Of a DNA stretch of 64,000 nucleotides, positions 51,294 to 63,100 are shown one piece after another. Source of the DNA: Cloeon dipterum (Eukaryota > Arthropoda > Insecta > Ephemeroptera > Baetidae); assembly GCF_949628265.1 (NCBI RefSeq), contig NC_088790.1:19658545-19722544 (forward strand). Direction: 5' to 3'. Position numbers and translations under genes: made by a program. The stretch's first letter is position 1. Every line of letters begins with the position of its first letter. The notes below the pieces were generated by a model. It was not told the DNA's origin. It saw only the letters and a program-made list of their open reading frames with translations, and searched no databases.

Positions 51294-53539
51294 GATTGCG
51301 GGTCGGAGGGAACACTCTCAGTCAGACAGCGGAAGACACACGTGCTTCGCGGCAAAGTGACGCGCGCGTGCTGCTCGCATTATTCTCAACTGAATGGTCT
51401 TTCTTTCGCGACTCCTTATCAGCAGCGAGTGAGAGTGACAAAGGTGGGGTTCGCTTCGTTTAGCACTAGTGAATCACTCCGCCCGCTGCTCTGGATGGCA
51501 ATAATTATTATCGGACGAATTAGCATTATCGTGCGTGTGCCATCTGTGGTGGCAAATCGAATCAATCGGTTGGGTTGATTCCGAGTTAACTGAATTATCA
51601 TTATCAGGAGGATAATATGTACACGGGAAGGGGAAACCTCTATGCAGGGAAAGTATGTTAACATATTTATATGAAGGAGAAAATGCATTCGTTTGTAAAA
51701 CTGTCACGCACGGGTAAGCTGATGAATTTCAACTATTTGAGGCTTCAGAAAATGATGTAAGAAAGTCACCAAAACTTTGCAGGGTTGAAAACCATCCAGG
51801 GATGAAAACATGTAGGGAATAATTTTTTTTTAATTTCCAAATTTTCAATTGATTTAAATACATGAATTTAAAGCTGCAACTTCAGCGAGATGTAAAAAGA
51901 GCAAACTGGAATTGGCCGTTCAGAACATCAGAAGAATCCAAAAAACTGTTAATGAGCGTTAGTGTCATCAAAACATTACGTACCATAATGCTATCCTCAT
52001 TTCGGGCAATCACAAGGACTAGCCCATGCGTAGCAAGGCTTTACCTCAGCCGCCATATTAATCAAGGTAATCCCATAACGCCAGGTTATTATAATTATTT
52101 AGTTCCCCTTTGTAATTATTCACACCGAAAAAATTAATTTAAGGAAGAGTGCCCATTTTTTGTCTCTTCCAAAATCTAGAATTATTGTAATATGTAATGG
52201 TGGGCTCTACTTCCTTCAATTTTTGCAAAGGGATGGTTAAAAGGAGTGGTGAAAATCTTGCAAACTGACTACTTGAATCTTATAATGTCGATTTGAGCTA
52301 GCGATCTTGCCGCCGGCAGCAGAAGGCCGAGCTCTGTTGCACTTTACGGCGGACAGGATTAAAAAATGAGTCCATGACGGCGGCAATAAGGCGCAACAGC
52401 CTCGCAGGATGGCCGTATAAAATTTCACTTTCGAGATTTCGGCGTGATAGTCACTGCTTTTTATCCTTCGTCGACGGACCCGGTCGGTTCATTCGCGGTG
52501 AGTCGGGGCGAATAATAAAATGGCACACAGCAGATGAAGTCATAAACCCTTGTTTGCGCGCAGAGCAGTCGAATTGCGCCCGGCGGAAAGCGCACATTCA
52601 GGGATAATCTGACACTTTTCCCTTTTGCTTTATCGATATTTCGTTCAGAGTTCAAGGCAGCAGCACGGAGGAGGATTCGCGTTTGAAAAGAGTGCTTTTC
52701 ACATAGGGGACGAAATTGAACTCTCATAACGTGTTTTTATTTATCTTTCAACCTGGCCATCTCCAAAAGTGTGTGGCTTGGGGTTCAGAGACACTCTTCA
52801 TATTTATTTGAAAATGCAGAAAGGAAAAGATTTTTACTTTAAACCTACGGCGACCAAGAAGTAAATTTTTCACGATTCCACACTTGTTAGGACTTGCGGT
52901 TTCTAATAATAGCTAAAACGTGGAAAAGGCGACGGCTTTTTTAATTTTGACAATTAGATATTGGGGCCGCGAATAATACGTCTGTAAGGACGAAATCGCA
53001 CGCTTCGCAGCAGCCTCGATTCAAATGGCTAAGCTGCCCATCACCGAAACGTCCAAATTTAATATTATTCCACTTGGCTTCTCTTCAGCTTCAATTAACA
53101 AAACCGCAATTTACTTCACAATAGACGCCACGCAACCTCCAGACGAGTTTATTGAGCGAATCATCGAGTCGTCGTCATGCACAGAACTCGGACGTGTTTC
53201 TTTCACGCCGTGGCCGAAGAGAACACGTGTTGAAAGTCGAGCCGCGCGACGCAAACACCGTAAAAATTGCTTATTTGCGTATGCACACACGTACTCTACT
53301 CTCGGAGTGTGTGTGCAATGGCATGGCTCAACCCAGGAGAGAGAAAATAATGGCCGGAGCACGTGGAAATAGAACGCGACTTGATAATAACGTCATTATT
53401 ATTAACACACGCCGCTCGCTGCAGGCGCAGGCCTGGCTTGATTAATAAAAGATGAGAGCGAGGAAGCAAGAGAGCCAACTCAAACTGAACGCAAGTGACT
53501 GACTAACTAGCCCTGACCCGAGGATGGATGCATACTTAC
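51294..53539. other. Upstream DNA of the proximal p120 first exon
   Basis: It includes the presumed proximal promoter immediately above 51293 and intronic DNA for longer transcripts. Several open frames on both strands (for example 52374-52607 and 53025-53445) have no splice context or domain and are disregarded. Confidence 0.4.
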
Positions 53540-53581
53540 GCATACTGAGGCATATCCGACCCTTTTTCTTGCAAAACTCTC
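53540..53581 (-). other. Alternative 5' coding exon of p120-catenin
   Basis: A 42-nt exon between a good acceptor (CTTTTGCAG) and a consensus donor (GC|GTAAGT). In the p120 frame it reads RVLQEKGSDMPQYA and ends in phase 2, exactly what the exon at 49336 requires (giving [14 protein letters not shown]). An internal ATG at 53553-53551 could begin translation, giving a 976-aa isoform, or the frame may continue from the exon at 54631-54699. Confidence 0.7.
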
Positions 53582-54630
53582 CTGCAAAAGAAGAAACGGT
53601 GCTGCGTTATAATGGAGAAAGATAAATAGCTGTGAATTGCAAAAGCTCGTTTTGGCGAAAGTGGAAGATGCTGACAAAAGAGGATGCCCAATTAAATTTT
53701 AAATCAAGTAATAAGAACAGAATAATCTTAAATTCTGATTATCCAGTTGCTTGGAGAAACTTAGCATTAAGTTTTGATCAGCCCTTCAAAGCATGAAATT
53801 CCAATTTTTGTAAAAATTCTCCGAAGCCAAGAATTTTAATGATTAAAGTTAATTTAATATTTATACTATTAACTTGATGCTCATAATTTTTCCCATACTG
53901 CCAGAGCAGCTCAATGATCATCAGGAACTTCCTTCCACCTCACGAGCTTTCAATAATGTTATTCATGCGCGAGTATAGAATAATCACAAAACGCCCGCAT
54001 GCAATTTAGCACGACCCAGCGTGTACGTTCAAAACAAATACACAGAAACAGAGCGAGAGGTAGCGCTGCATGCTTGCGGCCACCTATGAATATGCATGCT
54101 GCTTAAAATTTGCTGAGCGAGGCGGGATGCGAGCAATAGCAGGGCGGGAGCAAGGGGGATGCACGCACAAATCCTTGTGTTTGATTGGTGCACCTGTCCA
54201 AACCTGACATACAACGTGTTTCGAGTCTGAGATTTAAAATAAAAAACAGAGAGTACTGCACGAAGCATGGCAAAACACGCCACTTACTAAATTGAAATTT
54301 TTAGTTTCTCCGCATGAACTTATTCGTTTAATGCGGCAGAAAATTTGAAATTGTTTTTTCCTAAGGAAAAAGTTTGTTTTAGTATTGACATTGTCCGTCA
54401 ATTTAGGACGCATTTATGTTTGTATGGATTGCAATTTTTGAAGAAGCCAATTTGAGAAAAAACAAGTGTTCGCAGCACCTAAAAAAACAAGAACTAGCTG
54501 TCAGACAGTGAATTGTTTCCGTTCAATTTAAATTGAATGTCAAGCACAAATGCATCTTATTTTTCGCCAGGATCTCCCTTCAAACACAAGAGTTTAACTG
54601 GCGTGAGCTTTACCTTGCATTAGTTTTTAC

Positions 54631-54699
54631 CTTTGTGTGATTTCGGTGCGAGTGACGCTGCTGTGCTCCTGTCGCTCTTCGACTCGCCGGTTCACCAGC
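54631..54699 (-). other. Probable further 5' exon of p120-catenin
   Basis: A 69-nt segment between GGTGGCAG| and |GTAAAAAC. In the frame that joins 53540-53581 it encodes LVNRRVEERQEHSSVTRTEI plus TQR, a charged, helix-prone stretch that could match the N-terminal coiled coil of p120/delta-catenins. It needs an upstream exon ending in phase 2 to supply the start, which I could not find. A second open frame (phase 0) also exists across it. Confidence 0.5.
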
Positions 54700-57600
54700 C
54701 TGCCACCAAAGCCACGTTTTTGTGTTTATTAAGCGCGTGAGAGAGAAGGAAAAGATTTGATTCTGGTTTATACAGCTGCCTTTTGTCTGCTGACCGGAGG
54801 AAAGAGCTATCAGGCACACTGCCGGGAATATTGAAAAGCATCCGTGTTACGCATAAAAGTGCATAATTTTCTCTATGTAAATGGTTCTCCAGGACTGGGG
54901 TCGTGAGCAGAATACATTTTAACAAAGATCTCTACACGATAAGTTTATTTATAACTGCTCAAAACGGTTTAATTTGATTTTTTTAGTTGATTCAAGATTT
55001 CCGCAAAATTTGACATAGAGTTTCAGACCTAAATGAGCATCACTTAAAATTCCCAAATCTAAAAATCTATTTACCCATTACTGTCGTAAAATCCAGGCAG
55101 AAATGGATTTTTAGTACGAAAAATAAGTCTTCTCAAGTTTTAATTCAATTCAACACCAAAATTATTTTGCCAGCGCATTTTAACTATAACGAGCGCATCA
55201 ATCACCCTTTCAGCGACGCAGGCGCTTTAATTGGATCCGAGTGATTAATTATGCTGGGGAAATAATTGCAAATCGAAACTGCAGCAGCCGCGGAGGCCAA
55301 ATGAGCCTTGTTCTGAACGAACTCATATCGATTTGCGCGGCGCCAAAAACAAAAATAAGGATCCTGCCAAAAAAGGCGTGTATTTCTGCTGCAGGGCGCG
55401 CGTATTGTTACCAAAGAGGGAATGGCGTCAAAAAGGGGGTGAAAGGCCTATGTAGCTCTTTGATCAAGTCCCTCTCGAGTTTCATCTCAAAAAGCAGAGG
55501 CCCTTAGAACCATTTTTTGTGTTGTTTCTTTGGTTCACCAGGAGTTTTGGGAAAAAAGAAATTTTTTTGCTACTGTTAACTCACAATTTCGTGTATTAAT
55601 GAAAAACAAATTTTCTATCTGAAAAATTAGTCTTATTTTTGGAAAAAAACATGAATTTGTAAGTTGCATAATATTTGGACAAGAAATTTACTTGGCCTAC
55701 ACCACATAAAATAACCAAATTTAAAATCTTAAAAGTTCGTACGTAGAAAATTGAGATCTGCAAACCCCAGCTACATAATATACCTCTTGCAAGCGATTAA
55801 AAACATTAGTGCTGGAAAAAGCGACAAAATTCTGTACAGAAAGGAGATAAACAACTTTGCAAAACACTTACAGACAAGAGTCGACTAGTTGGCTACTGGA
55901 CATGTTTGTGATTATTTGTGCTGCTGTTTCTGCGGATGACGTGGACAATCTATCGTCTCCAATTCCATTAAAACTTCCATTCACATGCACCTGCACAACA
56001 GTGAGACAAACATTCGCACGTATAAAACGAGTGCGTGAGTCACAATTTTTTTAGCAGAGATGAATGTCTGTGTGGACCGCGTTACATTGTTTTATTGTTC
56101 GTGGAACCATCAAAACTGCTTTTGACACGAGCAAAAACTGAAGGGGAGAGAATGATGTTTATAGAGAAAATTTAAATTTTCCAGTGGATTACATTTCTCA
56201 AAATTCATCATGAAAAATTATTTTTCATGTTTTGAGAGCAATGAAATAATATCAGATTTAAAAATAATTGAAAATGTTAAAATTTTTTGACGCTTTTACT
56301 ACTTCAAATTTTGTAATGCAGTCTGCAATTTTTGTTGAACATAAATAGATGCTATATTATTAGCTCTTTTAGAGAAGGTGGGGAACGTGGCTGAAGATCG
56401 AGGTTCTTTTCGCGTAAATTATTATTTCAGTATAGCTTCAAAGAAATGTCTAATGGCTGGTTTGGAGCAATCAAGTTTATTTCATAAAGAACTAGAATAG
56501 CTTTATACTTCATGACTAATACATATATAAACAGTCAATTGAAGCCCTAGTTTGTGAGAGGATTTTTGCTGATAAGCACAAAGAAATTAATAGCAATTAA
56601 ACCTCTTCTTGAGCAATAAAGCACAAAGGGCAAGTGGCAACAAAGGCTAGTGGCAGTAAGTAAGTCAAGCCAGCAAGGCAGCCAGTCAGAAAGTGAAGTT
56701 TGCCGTTTTGTATGCAAATGCAGGCAGGCAGGGCAGGGTGCTGCCGATCGACTGGTGCACCAGCCACGCCCAAGAGCGCCCTGCCAGCCCGAGCTGCATC
56801 TGCGGATGCAGCAGTCAGCGATTCTTCTACCTCGCGGATCGTTTTCGCGACGTCGAGCAGCATTGCATAGCCACATTTTCGCATCACGTACCATTTGAGG
56901 GTTAAACGGCATGTTAATTTGTCGCTGAATGCGGCTACAGGACGGCAGTGTTTTGTGTAAAGCTTTTTCAAATGATACGATTTGAGGATGAGATTTTTTA
57001 TCTCTGGTTTCGCGTATTACTTTTAATCTAAAGGAGTTTCGATTATTGCTCTTTAAATTAGAGGCCAATGCGGTTTACGGAGAAGCGGTTAAAACCAAAC
57101 CAAACCAAACCACGGTTTGGGTTTTACAATTCCCGAGCACAATTGGCGCTGCGGTTTCGGTTTGCGGTTGAGGGCTTTTGGTTGCGGTTTTTTCTTCCAA
57201 ACCACAAAAGCGCGCATCCGGGGCAGACCGCTATTTAAAAAATATCTTCAAATTTAAATTCTACTAAAAGGTTACGTCAAAGGGAGGGCGGGGTTCTATA
57301 AGAATTTGTCACTCGTTTCCTTTTTTCGGAATTTACTCGGCAATCGGGCAATGAGTGAAGCTGTGGCTAATACTGCGTGGTTATGAATTTGGATGATTGT
57401 AATATAGCTAATATAATCATGTTTCATGCCTTTCCAACTTATGAAGCTCTGAGAAAAAGCATCGCATTTTAAAATGATTTTAAAACTGGAATGAGAGCAA
57501 TAACAACGAATGATTGTTGAACTGAAATTGCATTCAGCATTTCTCGTTGTATACATATAGTTGATGAGTCATGTTGATGTTTTAATGACTCTCAGCTAGA

Positions 57601-57838
57601 GAAGAAAGGTTTTTCTGCGAGCAAGAAATTTTAACTTAGCCAATGACATGAATTCTGCAGCTGTGAATATGAGCAGTTTTGATGGATTATTGACGTGGTA
57701 CTAGGTCGTAACACAGGTGTCGAGGTGACAAATTGTAACATGATGTGCGGTTGCAAATTATTTACAAATTGATGGCACTACGGAAAAGCGAGATACACAG
57801 ACATTGCGAGTGGTTATAGAAAATAGAACTGGATTTAC
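54700..57838. other. AT-rich interval without a supported gene
   Basis: Probably intronic or intergenic to p120 5' exons. It includes CCAAA-type simple repeats around 57091-57185. Longer open frames, such as 56547-57068 on the minus strand, lack domains, splice logic and homology I can recognise. Confidence 0.4.
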
Positions 57839-57925
57839 CTTGTCAGAGATCCAATCACCATTCACCGAGTCGCTGGCAGGCCCGTTAGCAACAATCGACA
57901 CTGGCATCGCAAATGCGAGGAGCGC
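57839..57925 (-). other. Orphan exon-like segment, 29 codons
   Basis: It is flanked by a strong acceptor (TTTTTTGTTTGCAG|) and a donor (AAG|GTAAAT). Only one of its three frames is open, reading ALLAFAMPVSIVANGPASDS then VNGDWISDK with phase 0 at both ends and an internal ATG. It joins the 54.6-kb segment only in that segment's other frame, and cannot reach the p120 exon at 49336 in frame. It may be a 5' UTR exon, the start of an isoform skipping to a phase-0 exon such as 48870, or part of another gene. Confidence 0.5.
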
Positions 57926-60014
57926 CTGCAAACAAAAAAGATGAGTTTCGGTGAGCTAGCTATACGTCTATTCACATGTCATTTGCTGTGCGTGCCGGCC
58001 GGGTCAAGTGATTTCAATCAAGAAGTTTGACCTCGGGGCAAGCTCAAAAGATCCATTTTCATTTCAATAGCCGTGTGCTCCAGTAAGTGGCAAGCAGCTT
58101 ATTACATCAAATATATATTGTGTGCACATAAATTATCGCGCGATGGGGTGCAGATGCTGCTGACTGAGCATGTTAGTGCGCACTCTGGAATGTTGCTTGC
58201 ATCACGAGTGAACAGTCACTTCCAGTTTGTTAAAATATACATACGCGTATTAAGACTGAGCTTGCAGTTCTGGTTGAGGAAAACTAATTCTTAACTAAAT
58301 AATGCAGACATTTTGCATAGAATCATCAAATAGATTTTTGTAGTATTGCAACACATACTTTTAATTTACAATTTTATATCCTTCATAAATTGAAATTTCT
58401 CTAGTTTTCAAAAAGTATTTTTTTAAGTGAATCTTCTATATTTTTCATTTAAATCGGCTAGCTTTGGACCACCAAATATAGCTAAACAAACTCCGGTGCC
58501 AAATTATTAAAATTTAGGATTCATTAGTGATTTTGTTGAATTAAATTAAATAAATTTCTGCCCAAATTTTCCCATAAATTCAGGAATTACGTCAAACTTA
58601 GTGTTTAACATAGGTCTTCCAAAGTTTTCAGCTAACTGTTAACTCGTTTTAAATATAATCTTTTAGATCCTAGAAAAACAGCCTAGTATTATAATCTTTA
58701 ATATTTCTTGAGAATTACCGAATGTGTTAAAAAAAAACTAGATTCAATAATTTAACCGTGCGTTTTCCATAAATCAATGGATAAGCACCAGCACGCACCC
58801 GTTTGGTATTTTTAAATCTGAATCAGATCAAACTCTAAAACGCTCAACCGGAAACATCCACAAGCATTTAACTGACGACCTAAGCCAACATTTTCGGCCG
58901 TTTTCGTGGGCCGTTGGTTCCGTACGTACGCCGGCCGGCCTTTCGCGAGGGGGTTGTTTCGCCAGCTGAACGCAGGGCTGGAGGGAGGGAGGAGGGGATC
59001 GATACCGGTGGCGGCGGTCGGCATGCACACACACACGGAGCCGGCGAGTGAGCCCAAGAGTAAAGGCACGCAATCAATGAGACACGCCTCGAAACGAACG
59101 GGACCTCCAGCAGCCAGAAGCAGCGTGGACAAGTCGAGCGGCGGACGGTCGACGTCGACGCGCGCCCTCGGGCCAGCCTGCGACTCGACTCGACGGGACC
59201 GGAATTCCGAATCATGCTCCTGCTCTCCTTTAATCCCAAGCCAACTGCTTTCAGACTGATTGATCGCGATACGGGAATTATTTTTTGGCAAGAGAGTCGC
59301 ATTTCCAATTTTGGTATAGGTTGAATTTACTGTAATCGCAATTTTTCCGTTTATATTTATTTGTTTAAAATTCATTCTATTGAGAAGGGCATTTTGTAAC
59401 TTTCTAGAAGCGAGTAAAAATAGTTCTCAATATTTAAAATTATTACTAATCACCCGAGAGTGAGTTGATTATTTTGTGAAAAATTGCATATTATAATTGA
59501 ATTATTTATTTTATTAGTAGTTCTTTCTAAAGAGTTGTAAAAAAAATACCAACGTGTATCATCAGGACTTCTTGTTCAAAATTTTATGTATTACTCTCCT
59601 AACTGTCAGATTTTCTTCTTTTGCTCTCCACCAGAATTTAGGAAATCATGCCTAAATGAACATAATGGATAAAAATCATGAGAAACTCATTTATATAAAT
59701 TAAAATTTTCTTTTTTGGTGACATGTTTTGTACCAAGTTTTGCAACCTAACAGGCGGGGTGCTGGAGGCCAGGACACGTTGCAACAAGCTACGAGACGGC
59801 AACTTTTGCTTTCACTCAACACCCAGCAGAAGTAACCCCTCTCGTTCGTGCGGCATGACTCAGTCAGTGGGCCCACCTCAAACACGACTGGCCCTTGCTG
59901 CTGCTGCTCGCACCCCGTTTTCTCGACCACCACAGAAGCAACTATAAAACTTTTCTCTTCAATGTGCGCCGAGCAAAACGGCTCGAGAGCAACAAACCAT
60001 AAACGTCGGCCAGC
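57926..60014. other. Upstream region with GC-rich island at 58.9-59.25 kb
   Basis: 58860-59250 is markedly CG-rich amid AT-rich DNA and is a candidate distal promoter, for example for long p120 transcripts running leftward or for the gene at 60.0 kb. Overlapping open frames on both strands there are what GC-rich DNA gives by chance. No exon is assigned. Confidence 0.4.
59943..59949 (+). promoter_or_regulatory. TATA-like box upstream of the 60.0-kb gene start
   Basis: TATAAAA lies 66 bp before the first base of the ATG at 60015, with a TTCAAT initiator-like sequence shortly after. The spacing suits a plus-strand core promoter, though single TATA matches are common in AT-rich DNA. Confidence 0.35.
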
Positions 60015-60140
60015 ATGGACTCTACTCATTTGTCTGGGATCGATACGTAAGGTTGATTTTCGCCTTTCCGCGTTACGCTATTAATTTGCCTTTTCAGGGA
60101 AACCAACGGCAGCAGCAGATGGCGCCATCTGAATTTTGAG
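60015..60140 (+). CDS. Possible 5' end of an unidentified plus-strand gene (two exons seen)
   Basis: ATG at 60015 in good context (CAGCATGG) opens MDSTHLSGID. Donor AC|GTAAGG at 60046/60047, a 51-nt intron with CTATTAAT near its end and TTTTCAG, then exon 60098-60140 continuing in frame as TETNGSSRWRHLNFE to a donor GAG|GTAATT, phase 0. The minimal intron, matching phase and upstream TATA-like box make a real gene start plausible. No further phase-0 exon was recognised up to 64 kb, so it may extend beyond the window. No family is recognised. Confidence 0.4.
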
Positions 60141-63100
60141 GTAATTGCCCTCTGATTTCCAACCAAATTTTTGTCTTTAATGACGGTGGCCCCGCTTCCG
60201 AAAGGAGGATGGCGACGACGTGCGCGGAGAGTTCTTTTATACGTTTTATGCGCTATATATGAACGATAGAAGTTTTGCTAATCTGGCGCCTCCCTCCCGA
60301 AGATGCCATGCGCGGATGCGCGTAGTTTCGTGAATTTACCCTATGGCTAAGGGTAGTCGGGGAATGAACAGGGGAAGACATTTGTTAGAAACAACACCTG
60401 CTGTTTATTCAGTCGATTGTGAAAAGGCTCCAATTTTTTTAATATCTTACGGGATTTCCCAAAACAATGACAACTTTGATAGCAAGAACGATGAAAACAA
60501 AATTTTGAGCTGCTTCAACAGATGCTGAGAGTGTAGTGATAGGCAGCATTTTTGGCACACCTCTTCGCACGGTTGCATATACGCCCTTCAAGTTTGCGTT
60601 CGTTCGCCGCGCGGCCCAGATCAAAGCGGCAAAGAGGGAGACCAACCGCACGATGCCCAAACGGCTGATCAATTTCAAGTGTACTCTCGATTGCCAATCA
60701 ACTCGCACCAAGCCTATAACCTCCTCAACTATTCACACACAACTAGTCCCAATCAAATCCTTTGCCTGTGAAGACTGCTGGCTTTGCCAAATCTGGTGGA
60801 CGTGATAAGTTTCGCAGACTAACTAATTTGCACGAAGCTTTAGATCGTATTAAATAAGTTTACTCAGAACTGTTTACATAAATAAATGCTTTTTAGTGAA
60901 ATTTACTGTTTTTAAATGAGGAAAATTTTCAAAATTGCTCAGCTGAGAAAGAAGTCTGGATATCTACATAATTATAAAAAATTATAATAAATTATTTGCA
61001 TCAGAAATGGGCAGAATTTGTTTAAGAAAATGTCTAGATATTGAAGCAAAACTATATTCAAATTACCCCCGTTCAATTCGTGGGTAAATAAAAAAAGAGT
61101 TTAGTTACCACACTGAAGTGAAATAAATGTATGGCTTTGGAACGAGTAAGGAAATTTGCAACCCCTGGGCACCTCCTTGAGCAAATTCACGATATCCTTG
61201 CGCGAAAATGAGACGTTGTTTGTCGCTCGCTCCATTCCTTCCTTCTCTTTCTCCGGCCGACCCATTTTCGCGCGCGCGTGAGCGTGCTCTGCATTCGCGA
61301 TCAACCGGCGGCGGCGGCGAAAATATCGGCCGAAAAAAACTGGGCAAGAAAAATCCGAGCTGCGCGCACGAGTGACTCGCAGAATTTCGATGAGGGATTT
61401 ATTATGTGCTCGGCGATAATTATCCCCTGGCGCGCGCGCGTGAAACTTTGGCCCGATTTTTATTGGCCGCATTAGCGAGCGCCGAGCCCTTTGTTTGGAC
61501 GAGAGTTAATTCCACCCTCGTCGACGCACGAGATTAGCAAAGCGGGCCTTTGTCCAGACTCTGACGTCTTAATTAAGGGGTTAAGCACCGACGGACGGAC
61601 ACGTGTCAAGTCAAAACGAGGCGAATTTGATTGTTTGTCCAGTCAGCTCCGTCCACTTATTCTCATGGGGATTCGTCAAAATGAGCTGCTGAGGAAAATT
61701 GGGGCCAAATATACTTGAGCAAGTATCAAAAGTTTCATAGAAAGTAAGGTTTAATTTAAATAAACGCAAGTGGATTTAAAAATTTCTTCTTTTTCCGTTT
61801 GTTTACCAAGTTGTAAACATTTGCAAAAATGGAATATCTTTTTATTTAGTTCTACTCTCCGTTTCATATTTTTTTAATCTTATCTGTTCGTCCTTAGAAA
61901 CATACAAACAGAAGTTTCCAAATTTGTTTTTTAAGCAAAAACGACAATTTTCCATTTTCTAATAAGGTTGATGCAAAGGCTAACCTTTTCAGTCGATTGA
62001 ATTCCAAGTTGATTTTCAACCTATCGCTCTTGTTCGGCACGCAATAATTTTATCAAATCAATGCCAAAAGTTTCTTCAGGGACTATTTAAAATCAAGAGC
62101 ACTTCTACACCCGCATCCTTCCGAAAATTGTAGTTTCGAGAGAAGCAAAATTAATTTTCGGAGAATGTTGACTATGCCGTAATCAAACTTTTCCTCTGGA
62201 AAGGGCACTCCTCCTCCCACGTCCCACGCGCAGACAAAAAGTTCTTTTCCCCGGTGCGATATTCCATCAAAATTTTGCGCGCGTGGTGCGCCGACGGCAG
62301 TCTGGAGGCGAAAGTTGGTGGTGGAGCCGGGGACAAAAAGGAGTGTATTAAAAAGGGCAGCAGCACGCAATGTACGAAATTCCACGGGAAAAATGCTGTC
62401 CAATTTGTGCTCTCTCGCAGACACCACTGCAGAGGACGGCAGCGCAAATTATGGCGGAAAATTTTATCATGCGCGCCACTTTTACAACATTTTTACTACT
62501 TTTGACTGTGTGCCTCAAGTTCGGGATGATAAATGACTAATGTTATCGAGACCTCCAGGTGTTCAAAGTTCAAAGCCTGAACGATAAATATTGCAATTAG
62601 AGTAAAAAAGATTAAACGATTACGACTCTATTTAAAATAAAAATTAGCCATAGAGCTTTGCTGTCGGGGAGCAGAAAGAGAAAAAAACTTAGGGAATGAT
62701 TAATAATGGTATTAAATTTGTTAATTTCCATTTAATCGGTTATATTTTATGATAATAGTTGAAGGACTGCATGGTTAATTCATTTTTAGAGGTAAAAACA
62801 AATACTAAACCAGTCTGTTCCCACTATTTAATATTTTAGATCTTTCCTATTTTTTCAACGCTTGGATAAAGAGCAACCTGCGACCTGCTCTGGTGAACGG
62901 AACTGCAACGCTGTTAAATGCATAGCATCCGAGTGCATTCGATCATTTAGCAGTGACAAAAAAGGCTAATATGTATGGCACGTAGCGGGTTGCAAATAGG
63001 GCAGACCCGCGTTCAACACAATGAGCGCTGCTGCATTCTAAAATATGTACTCTGCGGGCTTTCTGCGGTGGTGCGGAAGTTGCACTTGTTCCAACTTCCG

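Noticed and set aside
56547-57068. 173-codon minus-strand open frame
   Set aside because: No recognisable domain, no matching splice phases with neighbours, and a low-complexity Arg/Cys-rich middle.
58812-59375. 187-codon minus-strand open frame in a GC-rich island
   Set aside because: No domain, overlapping open frames on both strands, composition explains it; more likely promoter DNA.
60439-60711. 90-codon minus-strand frame with a hydrophobic stretch
   Set aside because: One membrane-like segment only; no sound exon borders or family match.
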